From Pedobacter sp. HDW13 (GTDB lineage: Bacteria; Bacteroidota; Bacteroidia; Sphingobacteriales; Sphingobacteriaceae): a DNA stretch of 64,000 nucleotides. This document shows, in pieces, positions 27,123 to 35,216 of the stretch (position 1 is the stretch's first letter; every line of letters starts with the position of its first letter). Below the pieces are notes generated by a model that was not told where the DNA came from, ran no database searches, and saw only the letters and a list, made by a program, of their open reading frames with translations. Where the stretch lies: positions 6,014,001 through 6,078,000 of the forward strand of contig NZ_CP049868.1 of the NCBI RefSeq assembly GCF_011303555.1, given 5' to 3'. Position numbers and translations under genes: made by a program.

Positions 27123-28343
27123 ATGATCCATAAAATTAATATACTCGACAAAAGATTTGAACTGGCTACAGGTGCTGGTAGTGATGCTATACATAAAGAT
27201 CCGCAATACTCTTATGCGATAGCTCAACTGGGCGATGATAGTGGCCTTACCGGTAATGGCCTGGCTTTTACTTTAGGCGAAGGCAACGACCTGGTTTGTA
27301 AAGCAGCTTCCTTTTACGCCGATAAAATAAAAGGTAGCGATATTGAAGAGCTGATGGCCGGTTTTGGCCAAACATTTAAAACCCTCTCAAACGAGCAGCA
27401 ATTTAGATGGCTAGGTCCGCATAAAGGAGTGGTACATTTGGGCTTAGCCGCTGTTACCAACGCGTGTTACGATTTGTGGGCCAAAAAACGTGGTGTGCCG
27501 CTTTGGAAATTATTGATTGATTTAACACCCGAACAAATTGTAAACACGCTCGATTTATCGTACCTGGAAGATGTATTGACCAAAGACGAAGCAATTGAGC
27601 TTTTGCAGTCCCAAGTCGATTCGAAGAAAGACCGTGAGGGCATTTTAGCAACGGGTTATACCGGTTACGATACCTCAGTTGGCTGGTTTAATTACGACGA
27701 CGAAAAAGTACGCGAAAACTGTAAGAAAGCTATTGATAATGGTTTTACCGCCATGAAATTAAAGGTGGGTTCTGCCGATCCGCAAAGAGACATACGCCGA
27801 GCCAATATTGTGCGCGAGGTAGCGGGCGAAACCTCGAAGGTAATGCTCGATGCCAACCAGCAATGGACTTTACCCCAGGCCATTTCTATTTGCAACGAGC
27901 TCAAAAACATGAATCCTTATTGGGTAGAAGAACCTACCCATCCCGATGATGTTTTAGCACACCAAACGCTTGCCAAAGCCATTGCACCAATAAAACTGGC
28001 ATTGGGCGAACATGTACCTAACCGCATCATCTTTAAAAACTACCTGCAAACTGGCTGCACAGGTTTCGCCCAGGTTGATGCCGTGCGTGTAGGTGGAGTT
28101 AGCGAGTTTATTACCATTAGCTTAATGGCTAAAAAATTCGGTATTCCGGTGGTGCCGCATGTTGGCGATATGGGTCAGCTGCACCAACACCTGGTACTGT
28201 TTAACCACATTGCCATGGGACACGAAGCTTTATTTTTAGAGCATATCCCACACCTTAAAGCACACTTTGTTAATCCGATTAAAATTGAAAACGGCGTCTA
28301 TGTTACCCCTCAGGAAGCCGGATCGAGTTGCGATTTAAAATAA
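27123..28343 (+). CDS. fucD: L-fuconate dehydratase (enolase superfamily, FucD/ENOSF1 type)
   Basis: The 406-residue enzyme has the mandelate-racemase-type barrel: MKLKVG (bases K212 and K214), Mg ligands D243 in MLDANQQW, E269 in WVEEPTHPDD and E296 in LGEH, and catalytic His346 in VVPHVGDMGQLHQHLVLF. The long N-terminal part with GLTGNGLAFTLGEGND and WLGPHKGVVHLGLAAVTNA is diagnostic of the FucD/ENOSF1 group. It removes water from L-fuconate to give 2-keto-3-deoxy-L-fuconate in the cytoplasm. It overlaps neither neighbour but is only 3 nt after the SDR and 7 nt before the symporter. Slightly shorter than the roughly 440-residue bacterial relatives. Confidence 0.9.
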   Translation: MIHKINILDKRFELATGAGSDAIHKDPQYSYAIAQLGDDSGLTGNGLAFTLGEGNDLVCKAASFYADKIKGSDIEELMAGFGQTFKTLSNEQQFRWLGPHKGVVHLGLAAVTNACYDLWAKKRGVPLWKLLIDLTPEQIVNTLDLSYLEDVLTKDEAIELLQSQVDSKKDREGILATGYTGYDTSVGWFNYDDEKVRENCKKAIDNGFTAMKLKVGSADPQRDIRRANIVREVAGETSKVMLDANQQWTLPQAISICNELKNMNPYWVEEPTHPDDVLAHQTLAKAIAPIKLALGEHVPNRIIFKNYLQTGCTGFAQVDAVRVGGVSEFITISLMAKKFGIPVVPHVGDMGQLHQHLVLFNHIAMGHEALFLEHIPHLKAHFVNPIKIENGVYVTPQEAGSSCDLK

Positions 28344-28350
28344 ACAGCCC

Positions 28351-30000
28351 ATGATTAGTACTATAGATATTGTTATTACCATTGCCTATATCCTGTTTAT
28401 TGTAACCATAGGTTTATGGAGCGGACGCCGGAAAAAGGAAAAGACAGAAAGTTCATCCAACGATTACTTTTTGGCTGGCAAAACCCTAAAATGGCCTATG
28501 ATTGGCCTGGCCTTATTTGCCACCAATATTTCTTGTTTGCATTTGGTTAGTCTGGCTCAAAGCGGTTTCGACAGTGGTTTGCTGAATGGTAATTTCGAAT
28601 GGATGGCTGCCTTTACACTCATACTGCTGGCTTTGTTCTTTATTCCTTTCTACATCCGATCGGGCGTAACTACCCTACCCGATTTTTTAGAAAGGCGTTA
28701 TAATAAAGCTTGTCGCGATTGGCTGGCCTTTGTTTCCATTATTTCGGCCATTATTATTCACATTGCATTTTCTTTTTTAGCAGGTGGTATTGTACTCGAA
28801 ACACTTTTCGGCATCAATATGTACACCAGCATTGTGGTTATTGCCGCACTTACCGGGCTCTACACCATTATTGGTGGTTTGCGTGCAGTGGTGGTTACCG
28901 AATCCATCCAAAGCGTAGTACTAATCGCGGGGGCACTTATTATTACCTGGTTCGCGTGGAACAAGGTTGGCAGTTGGGATCATTTAACCACCGTTTTGCA
29001 AAACAATCAGGCTGCTGATAAATTAAGTATGATAAGGTCTGTAGGCGATAAAAGTGGCCTGTCATGGGTGGCCGTATTTTTAGGTTATCCTATTCTGGGC
29101 ATCTGGTACTGGTGTGCCGATCAAACCATTGTACAACGGGCTTTAGGTGCAAAAGATGAAAACCACGCCAAAGCCGGAGCACTTTTTTGCGGCTTCATTA
29201 AAATTTTACCCGTTTTTATTTTCGTATTGCCCGGTTTGTTTGCCTACGTATTATACAAAAGCAATGCAATAGATTTAAGCAGCTTACAGCAAACTGGCGC
29301 CAACGGTGCACAAACCTTAAACACCAAAGGCATTTATACCTTAATGATTACCCAGTTACTGCCTAAAGGTTTGGTAGGTATTTTGGTAGCGGCCTTATTA
29401 TCGGGTTTAATGAGCCAGATTGCCGGAGCATTAAATTCGATTGCCACGCTAAGCAGTTTCGATCTGTATAAAAGATATCAACCCAATGCGAGTGATGCCA
29501 AACTGGTAACTGTAGGGCGCTTATCCGCTGCTATTGCTCTACTTGTTTCGTTTGTTCTGCTGCGATTTCTTAACCAATATACCAGTTTATTCGAAGGCAT
29601 TAATGATGTAATTGCACACATTGCCCCTCCCATTACCTGTGTATTTTTATTGGGTGTTTTCTGGAAAAAAGCCTCAGCAAAGTCGGCACAATACACTTTA
29701 TGGTTGGGTTCGCTGCTTGGAGTTGCTGTTTTTGCGGTCAACAAGTTAAATCCGGAGACCATTATCGGCCAAATTCCCTTTATGATGATGGCTTTTTACC
29801 TGTTTTGCGCCTGCGTAGTTATGCAGGTATCATTCTCATACATCTACCCTGTTCAACATACAGCTGAAAGCAGTAAGCTCTACTGGAAATCGTTTTGGGA
29901 ACCTTTACAGGTAAAAGGCTGGAGCGGTATTGGCAATTATAAAACCTTATCCGCTTTATTGCTGGGCATTATGGCGGTATTATACTGGGTTTTCAGATAG
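28351..30000 (+). CDS. Sodium:solute symporter (SSS family), probable L-fucose importer
   Basis: The 549-residue protein has about 14 membrane helices, starting with IDIVITIAYILFIVTIGLW. SSS features include NDYFLAGKTLKWPMIGLALF and GLYTIIGGLRAVVVTESIQS; the latter resembles the sodium-site helix region. WYWCADQTIVQRALGAKDE and a final helix ending VLYWVFR are also typical of SGLT-like sugar symporters. It lies in the fucose operon between FucD and GH29, so L-fucose is the inferred substrate. No phosphorylating kinase accompanies it, fitting a pathway that uses free sugar. Confidence 0.9.
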   Translation: MISTIDIVITIAYILFIVTIGLWSGRRKKEKTESSSNDYFLAGKTLKWPMIGLALFATNISCLHLVSLAQSGFDSGLLNGNFEWMAAFTLILLALFFIPFYIRSGVTTLPDFLERRYNKACRDWLAFVSIISAIIIHIAFSFLAGGIVLETLFGINMYTSIVVIAALTGLYTIIGGLRAVVVTESIQSVVLIAGALIITWFAWNKVGSWDHLTTVLQNNQAADKLSMIRSVGDKSGLSWVAVFLGYPILGIWYWCADQTIVQRALGAKDENHAKAGALFCGFIKILPVFIFVLPGLFAYVLYKSNAIDLSSLQQTGANGAQTLNTKGIYTLMITQLLPKGLVGILVAALLSGLMSQIAGALNSIATLSSFDLYKRYQPNASDAKLVTVGRLSAAIALLVSFVLLRFLNQYTSLFEGINDVIAHIAPPITCVFLLGVFWKKASAKSAQYTLWLGSLLGVAVFAVNKLNPETIIGQIPFMMMAFYLFCACVVMQVSFSYIYPVQHTAESSKLYWKSFWEPLQVKGWSGIGNYKTLSALLLGIMAVLYWVFR

Positions 30001-30044
30001 TTTAAAACCTAAATTGATTGATAACACAAAACCAAATAAACCAC

Positions 30045-31352
30045 ATGAAACAAACTAAATTTATTTACCTTCTGCTATTTGGCCTGCTGAGCAATCTGGC
30101 CTATGCACAAACCAAAACAAACCCGGCCGTAATGAAAGATTTTATGGATAAGCGTTTCGGCATGTTTATCCATTGGGGGCCGGTAAGTTTACGCGGCACC
30201 GAAATTGGCTGGTCGAGAGATAAACAGGTCGAGAAAACCGATTACGATAACCTGTACAAGGAGTTCGATCCTACGCTGTTTAACGCCGATGATATTGTTA
30301 AAACGGCTAAAGATGCAGGCATGAAATACCTCACCATTACTGCCCGTCACCACGATGGTTTTTGTTTATGGCCATCTAAATTTACCGAGTACGACATTGC
30401 CCACACACCCTATAAAAAAGATATTGTAGGCGCTTTAAACGAAGCCTGTAAAAAACAGGGCATCAAATTTTGCATTTACTATTCGGTACTCGATTGGTAC
30501 CATCCCGATTACCCGATTCATTCCTCTGCCAGCCAAACTATCGACCCTAAAGCCGATATGACCAAATACGTCAGCTACATGAAAAACCAGCTGAAAGAAC
30601 TCATTACCAATTACGATCCATACATGCTTTGGTTTGATGGCCAATGGGAAAAACCATGGACAGATGAAATGGGTAAGGATTTATACAGTTACTTAAAAAA
30701 ATTAAAACCTGATGTGATTATCAATAACCGCTTAGGAAAAGAATTTGCGGCTATGGAAAACAAAAAAATCGATCATTCGAAAATGGTGGGCGATTATGAT
30801 ACCCCTGAGCAAACCGTTGGTCATTTGAATATGGATACACCATGGGAAAGCTGTTTTACCATTTGTAACCAATGGGCATGGAAACCGAATGATAAAATGA
30901 AATCGTTGAAAGATTGCTTAACCATCCTTTCCAAAACGGCTGGCGGTAACGGAAACTTATTGCTAAACGTAGGTCCTATGCCCGATGGCCGCATTGAAGC
31001 CCGGCAAATTACCCGCCTCAAAGAAATTGGCCAGTGGCTAAAAACCAATAGCGAGGCGGTTTACGGTACTTTCGGCGGTCCCTACCAACCTACCGATGCC
31101 TATGCAACTACCAGAAAAGGAAACAAACTTTTTGTGCATGTACTTAAAACCGATGCTGATGCCATCAGCTTAAAAAATATTCCAGCACGGAAAGCAGTAA
31201 AGGCCAATATTTTAGGCGGAGAAAAAGTTTCGGTTGAACAAGGCGCAACTGATTTTAAAATCAGCCTGCCTAAAAACCAGGCGGGCGCTTTACAATATGT
31301 TATTGCAATCGAAATGGATGGCGATATTGAAAAAACAGCAGTGATTAACTAA
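30045..31352 (+). CDS. GH29 alpha-L-fucosidase
   Basis: From the ATG at 30045 the protein has 435 residues with a signal peptide (LLLFGLLSNLAYAQ). The GH29 barrel shows RFGMFIHWGP, YLTITARHHDGFCLWPSK, and the nucleophile D198 in YMLWFDGQW. NGNLLLNVGPMPDG is a further family hallmark. It hydrolyses alpha-L-fucosides by retention, probably in the periplasm, feeding the symporter encoded upstream. The TTG at 30018 would add residues before a clean signal peptide and is not used. Acid/base assignment is not attempted because it is variable in the family. Confidence 0.93.
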   Translation: MKQTKFIYLLLFGLLSNLAYAQTKTNPAVMKDFMDKRFGMFIHWGPVSLRGTEIGWSRDKQVEKTDYDNLYKEFDPTLFNADDIVKTAKDAGMKYLTITARHHDGFCLWPSKFTEYDIAHTPYKKDIVGALNEACKKQGIKFCIYYSVLDWYHPDYPIHSSASQTIDPKADMTKYVSYMKNQLKELITNYDPYMLWFDGQWEKPWTDEMGKDLYSYLKKLKPDVIINNRLGKEFAAMENKKIDHSKMVGDYDTPEQTVGHLNMDTPWESCFTICNQWAWKPNDKMKSLKDCLTILSKTAGGNGNLLLNVGPMPDGRIEARQITRLKEIGQWLKTNSEAVYGTFGGPYQPTDAYATTRKGNKLFVHVLKTDADAISLKNIPARKAVKANILGGEKVSVEQGATDFKISLPKNQAGALQYVIAIEMDGDIEKTAVIN

Positions 31353-31364
31353 TATAAAACGGCT

Positions 31365-31817
31365 ATGAAAAATTTCAAACAAGGTTTTTTGATCATTTCA
31401 ATAGGTTTAATGCTCTTAACCGCCTGCAATCAGTCGAAAACAACCGAAACAATTGCAACGGCAGAAACACCTAAAAACATCAGGCGTTTTGGTTCGGTAA
31501 CAGGTTTAAAACCCGAAAAAATAGTCTACTATAAAAAACTACATGCTGCTATTTGGCCAGGCGTTAAACAAAAAATCGCCGACTGCAACATTCGCAACTA
31601 TTCCATTTACCTAAAGGAAATTGACCAAAAGTATTACCTCTTTAGTTATTTCGAATATGTTGGAAAAGATTTTGAAGCCGATATGAAAAAGATGGCTGCA
31701 GATACCACTACCCAGCGCTGGTGGAAAGAAACTGCACCTACTCAAATTCCGCTACCCGATGCAGCTGCCAAAAATGAAACATGGAGCAGCATGGAAGAAG
31801 TTTTTCACCAGAATTAA
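31365..31817 (+). CDS. Lipoprotein L-rhamnose/L-fucose mutarotase (DUF718, RhaM-like)
   Basis: The 150-residue protein has a lipobox (IGLMLLTAC, Cys about residue 21) followed by a DUF718 domain. Its blocks are RRFGSVTGLKPEKIVYYKKL, HAAIWPGVKQKIADCNIRNY, SIYL and LFSYFEYVGKDF, and the tail has RWWKETAPTQIPL. RhaM-type enzymes interconvert anomers of 6-deoxy-L-sugars. The operon context favours L-fucose. Most members are cytosolic; this copy is secreted and lipid-anchored, placing anomer interconversion next to GH29 outside the inner membrane. Last gene of the operon, 12 nt after GH29. Confidence 0.88.
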   Translation: MKNFKQGFLIISIGLMLLTACNQSKTTETIATAETPKNIRRFGSVTGLKPEKIVYYKKLHAAIWPGVKQKIADCNIRNYSIYLKEIDQKYYLFSYFEYVGKDFEADMKKMAADTTTQRWWKETAPTQIPLPDAAAKNETWSSMEEVFHQN

Positions 31818-31843
31818 ACCCAACAATAAACTATAACAATGCA

Positions 31844-31877
31844 AACCGGGCCTGGAGTAATCCAGCTCCGGTTTTTT
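31844..31877 (+). terminator. Intrinsic terminator of the L-fucose operon
   Basis: AACCGG...CTGGA pairs with TCCAG...CCGGTT around a TAA loop, then TTTTTT. It is 27 nt after the mutarotase stop. Confidence 0.85.
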
Positions 31878-31891
31878 ACATAAATTAAGGT

Positions 31892-32389
31892 CTAAGTTGT
31901 ACGACTTAACAAGGCAGCATAAGCCAAAATAACAATACATACAAACGAAGCAATAGTCCTGATCCGTTGAAACATGTTCCAGGCAGGCTCGAATTTATTT
32001 CTCAATGCACTTAATTCGTGTGCATCCATTTTATCTAAACTGGCACCATCCAAAAGATTATTTAAAGGTACATTGCCTACCATGGTTACCATAAAAACCC
32101 CACCAGCATACAATAGTGTAGCTGCCAGAAGCAAATAAAAAACCAAAGTCATACTCCTATTGTAAAAAAGCCAGGTACAAACGGGTAACAATATCAAAGT
32201 TCCCATAAAGCTGATAAAAAAAAGTGGATTTAAAATTGCACGGTTAATGGATTGCATAGCCTTTAAAAACGAAAGATCAGATAAACGGGTAAGACCCGGT
32301 AAAACAGAACAGGAATAAGCATAAAAAAGACCGCCAATAAGCGCAGTAGATACTGTACTGAGTAAAAGTACCAGGTTTTTCAGAGTCAT
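31892..32389 (-). CDS. DUF1772 family four-helix membrane protein
   Basis: The protein (165 residues from the ATG at 32389; 177 from 32425) has four hydrophobic helices: LVLLLSTVSTALIGGLFYAY, LFFISFMGTLILLPVCTWLF, LVFYLLLAATLLYAGGVFMV and a C-terminal TIASFVCIVILAYAALL. The TMVGNVPLNN block and conserved FEPAWNMFQRIRT fit DUF1772, which includes anthrone oxygenase-like proteins. Function in bacteria is not established. The nearer start gives the usual short N-terminus. A LytTR-site-like direct repeat lies upstream at 32530. Confidence 0.75.
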   Translation of the reverse strand: MTLKNLVLLLSTVSTALIGGLFYAYSCSVLPGLTRLSDLSFLKAMQSINRAILNPLFFISFMGTLILLPVCTWLFYNRSMTLVFYLLLAATLLYAGGVFMVTMVGNVPLNNLLDGASLDKMDAHELSALRNKFEPAWNMFQRIRTIASFVCIVILAYAALLSRTT

Positions 32390-32529
32390 AAGAATGTTTT
32401 TTAATGGTAGATAGCGTGTAGCCATTCGAATTTAAACAATTATGGCTAAAATATATGTTCAATTCGGAGCGTAATTTTAAAGCAAGAAACCCGGCGTGGG
32501 AAAAAACCCGCTAATACCATATCTAATTA

Positions 32530-32562
32530 AGAGCGTTAATTTAGATATGGAAGAGCGTTAAT
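32530..32562. promoter_or_regulatory. Candidate LytTR operator: AGAGCGTTAAT direct repeat
   Basis: Two identical copies of AGAGCGTTAAT begin at 32530 and 32552, a 22-nt period (two helical turns). Each contains AGCGTTAAT, 8 of 9 matches to the LytTR consensus [TA][AC][CA]GTTN[AG][TG]. It lies about 140 nt upstream of the DUF1772 gene, and a LytTR regulator gene begins at 33076. The rest of 32426-32727 holds nothing recognised. Confidence 0.4.
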
Positions 32563-32727
32563 CAGATAAAAGACAGGTATAGGTAGATGTATTAAAATGA
32601 ACGGGAAGATTGTTTTGTATAAGTAAATTGCTTTATTTATTACATTACATACCGAAGGTCGCATTCGTAAACGACTTTACAAACCAGGTTACACAGATCG
32701 GTCTGTTTTCGTTATGAATAGGTGCTA

Positions 32728-32952
32728 TTACAGGTTGAGGGCTGAAGTAATTACCACAATATCCGTAGCACGGCACCCACTATTCCCCTTTTCCAGATTA
32801 AATTTAACCTTTGTTCCTACTATTAATAAAGGCCTAAATAGCCCTTTTAACTGCTGATTATCTGCATAAATCATTTCCGTGCAGCCATCGGCAGCGATAA
32901 ACCCGAACCCACGTACCGGATTATACCACTTAACTACTCCTGTATAAATCAT
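32728..32952 (-). CDS. Atypical cold-shock-domain protein (74 residues)
   Basis: TGVVKWYNPVRGFGFIAADG matches the first half of a cold-shock domain including RNP1. The RNP2 motif normally reading VFVH is replaced by MIYAD, and the middle is shortened (NQQLKGLFRPLLIVGTKVKF). It then closes with a typical basic strand, FNLEKGNSGCRATDIVVI. Cold-shock proteins bind single-stranded RNA/DNA. Loss of the RNP2 aromatics suggests altered binding. Divergent from the LytTR gene, 123 nt away. Confidence 0.8.
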   Translation of the reverse strand: MIYTGVVKWYNPVRGFGFIAADGCTEMIYADNQQLKGLFRPLLIVGTKVKFNLEKGNSGCRATDIVVITSALNL

Positions 32953-33075
32953 AAGGCATGTTTTTACAATAATTTAGTCAACTTTAACACAATCTAAAAG
33001 AAAACTGTATGAATAGTTAGATTTTCGTGATGAAAAGGTGTAATTTCGTTATGTATACAAATGATAGATTAGGAG

Positions 33076-33801
33076 ATGATTAAGTGTATAGCTATAGATG
33101 ACCAGCAGAGCTCAATTGCGGGACTGGAAAAGTACATCGAAGAGACACCAAATATGCGATTAATAGGAAGTTACACCGATCCGCTAACAGCTTTAAGGGA
33201 ATTGAAGAAGTTAGATCAGGTTGATGTGATTTTTATGGATATCCAAATGCCCCAGATTTCGGGTCTCGAACTTTCTAAAGCTGTACGTGCGAAAACCAGA
33301 AAACTGATTTTCACAACTTCGCATACCGAATATGCCTTTGAGGCTTTCGAAGCCGATGCAGATGCTTATTTACTAAAGCCTTATGGTTATGCCAAATTTG
33401 CCCTTACTTTGAGCCGCCTTTTCGGTGAAGAAATGGAAAATGGCAGTGAGGAAGCTTATTTTCTGGTCAAAAATAAATCGGAAGAGCACAAAGCCGTTAT
33501 GGTTCGCTATGCAGACATTATCTGTTTTGAAAGTTTTCACAATTACATTAAGATACACACTAACGATAAGGTAATTATTGCCTACCTCAGCTTAAAAGAT
33601 GTAAAAGAGCAGCTGAGTATTAAGAAAGGTTTTATACAGTTACACAGAGGTTATATCATTGCTATCGATCATATTTTGCACATTGATGGCACACGGGTAA
33701 CCCTGAGTAACCACACCAGTTTTACCGTTGGTGATATTTATTATAACGATTTTAAAGCGTTTTTTACAGATAGATTAATCATCAGCAGCCGTAAAAAATA
33801 A
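33076..33801 (+). CDS. LytTR-family response regulator
   Basis: The 241-residue protein has an N-terminal receiver with CIAIDDQQSS, phospho-Asp in VDVIFMDIQMPQISG, and YLLKPYGY. The C-terminal LytTR domain (about 130-235) contains ICFESFHNYIKIHT and GFIQLHRGYIIAIDHI. Two paralogous LytS-type kinases follow on the same strand but after a gap that carries an opposing small gene. AGGAG directly abuts the ATG. Likely partner of one or both kinases. Confidence 0.92.
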   Translation: MIKCIAIDDQQSSIAGLEKYIEETPNMRLIGSYTDPLTALRELKKLDQVDVIFMDIQMPQISGLELSKAVRAKTRKLIFTTSHTEYAFEAFEADADAYLLKPYGYAKFALTLSRLFGEEMENGSEEAYFLVKNKSEEHKAVMVRYADIICFESFHNYIKIHTNDKVIIAYLSLKDVKEQLSIKKGFIQLHRGYIIAIDHILHIDGTRVTLSNHTSFTVGDIYYNDFKAFFTDRLIISSRKK

Positions 33802-33816
33802 CGGCTGCTGATGATT
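33777..33816. terminator. 16-bp perfect hairpin spanning the LytTR stop codon
   Basis: AATCATCAGCAGCCGT (33777-33792) is exactly complementary to ACGGCTGCTGATGATT (33801-33816), with the loop running up to the TAA stop. No T run follows on either strand, so it is not a classic terminator. It lies between the convergent ends of the LytTR gene and the small minus-strand gene and could end or stabilise both messages. Confidence 0.55.
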
Positions 33817-33821
33817 AAAAG

Positions 33822-33959
33822 TTACGGCAAAACTATACCAGAGGTAGACCCCGTGGTTGTTTGAGTCGGATCGGTAAGTGGCTGTTGTAAACTACCATTA
33901 CTGAAAGTGTTTTTTTTGAATTTAAATAGTGTTCTTCGGATTAATTTTGGTGTTTTCAT
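33822..33959 (-). CDS. Small peptide gene: basic N-terminus, Thr/Ser-rich tail (45 residues)
   Basis: The ATG at 33959 opens a 45-codon frame. Residues 1-17 are strongly basic (KTPKLIRRTLFKFKK); residues 18-45 are polar and Thr/Ser/Gly-rich (LTDPTQTTTGSTSGIVLP). It lies antisense, between a LytTR regulator and two LytS-type kinases. It starts 74 nt from the kinase gene on the opposite strand and ends 5 nt from the hairpin at 33777. The split into a basic leader and a Thr/Ser-rich tail resembles ribosomally made peptide precursors, but no maturation enzyme is nearby. Identity is not recognised. Confidence 0.5.
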   Translation of the reverse strand: MKTPKLIRRTLFKFKKNTFSNGSLQQPLTDPTQTTTGSTSGIVLP

Positions 33960-34033
33960 ATTGTTTTTTTTTTCGAAAACTAGCGTCGAAAACACCCTGT
34001 AACACTAAGGATTATATAGATGGTAAGATTATC

Positions 34034-35176
34034 ATGGCAGATAGGTTAAATTGGAAAAATAGCCGCATATGGAACTTTTTAATACATTACAAACCACATA
34101 TGATGATGTGGGCTGTTTTTATTTTTTGGGAGTCTATTGTAGTCGGCATCTATTCTGGTTACATCGGAACTTTTGGCAACTATGCCATACACTATCTGCT
34201 TAATATTTCGATCTTCTATTTACATGTCTGGTTATTAGAAAAGGCTACGGTTTTTCCACGTAACGCCCCTTTAAAAATAACGGCACTGGTATTGGCCGAA
34301 ATTTCCATGTATATCATTGTGGTTTACTGGGTAGACAGCTTACTTTTTGCTTATACGAACATCATAACAGGCGAATTGGCCGATTTTAAAACGAGAGTTT
34401 TTAGGCTTTTGCACAGAGGTTCAATGTTTATGCTCTTTTCTACCGGTTATTTCTTTTTAAAGCGCTACTTAAGTGAAAAATCGGAAAAGGAACGTATTGA
34501 AAAACAACGTTTTCAAATGCTGATTGAAAGGGAAAAAGCAGATAAGGAGCTTGCTATGTCGAAAAATGCTTTCCTTAAAGCTCAGATCAATCCGCATTTA
34601 CTTTTTAATACTTTTGAATTTATCCATCAAAAAATAAGACAGCATGATCCGGCCGATGCGCAGATTATGATCCATCTATCGGATATGATGCGTTTCGCGG
34701 CAACCACTGAGCATAATCGGGATTATATTAAGCTCCATGAAGAAATTACTCAGTGCCAGAATTTGATCAAATTACATGAATTTACCCAACAACAGGTTTA
34801 CATTGAATTCGCTTATTCTCCTGATGTTTTGGAAGTCAGGCTAATCCCACTGGTATTATTAACCATGCTTGAAAATATGTTTAAACACGGACAGCTTTCA
34901 GATCCATACAACAAAGCAACGGTCGATATTTATAGGATAGATGAAGTATTAAAAATAGAGAGTCGAAATCTTCCTGGTTTGATAAAAAGCAATATTGGCT
35001 TTGGCTCAGGACTGGATAACATCAAAACAAGATTAGATTATGCCTATGGCAACAGTGCTCAAATGGAAAGCCTCATTGATGAGGATGGTTTTTACTGTTT
35101 GTCTATTTCCATTGAAGAAGATGTATTGACCACCGCATTTGACGAAAAGATGAAAGATATAGTTGCTGCTTCTTAG
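34034..35176 (+). CDS. LytS-type sensor histidine kinase, first tandem copy
   Basis: From the ATG at 34034 the protein has 380 residues. About four membrane helices occupy residues 18-145 (MMMWAVFIFWESIVVGIYSG, ISIFYLHVWLLEK, LAEISMYIIVVYWVDSLLF, MFMLFSTGYFFL). A coiled linker (KSEKERIEKQRFQMLIERE) leads to KAQINPHLLFNTFEFIHQKI, with the phospho-His. The N box is LENMFKHGQ and the G box GFGSGLDNIKTRL. It is a close paralogue of the next gene, 40 nt downstream. A longer TTG-initiated frame from 33929 runs over spacer DNA and is not used. Probably signals to the LytTR regulator upstream. Confidence 0.9.
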   Translation: MADRLNWKNSRIWNFLIHYKPHMMMWAVFIFWESIVVGIYSGYIGTFGNYAIHYLLNISIFYLHVWLLEKATVFPRNAPLKITALVLAEISMYIIVVYWVDSLLFAYTNIITGELADFKTRVFRLLHRGSMFMLFSTGYFFLKRYLSEKSEKERIEKQRFQMLIEREKADKELAMSKNAFLKAQINPHLLFNTFEFIHQKIRQHDPADAQIMIHLSDMMRFAATTEHNRDYIKLHEEITQCQNLIKLHEFTQQQVYIEFAYSPDVLEVRLIPLVLLTMLENMFKHGQLSDPYNKATVDIYRIDEVLKIESRNLPGLIKSNIGFGSGLDNIKTRLDYAYGNSAQMESLIDEDGFYCLSISIEEDVLTTAFDEKMKDIVAAS

Positions 35177-35216
35177 CACCACAAATTTTAAGCATATTAA
35201 ACCTATATACACCATA

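Noticed and set aside
28710..29018. 102-residue plus-strand frame inside the symporter gene
   Set aside because: Out-of-frame shadow of a strong membrane protein; rich in Tyr/Trp/Cys/Arg as expected of a shadow.
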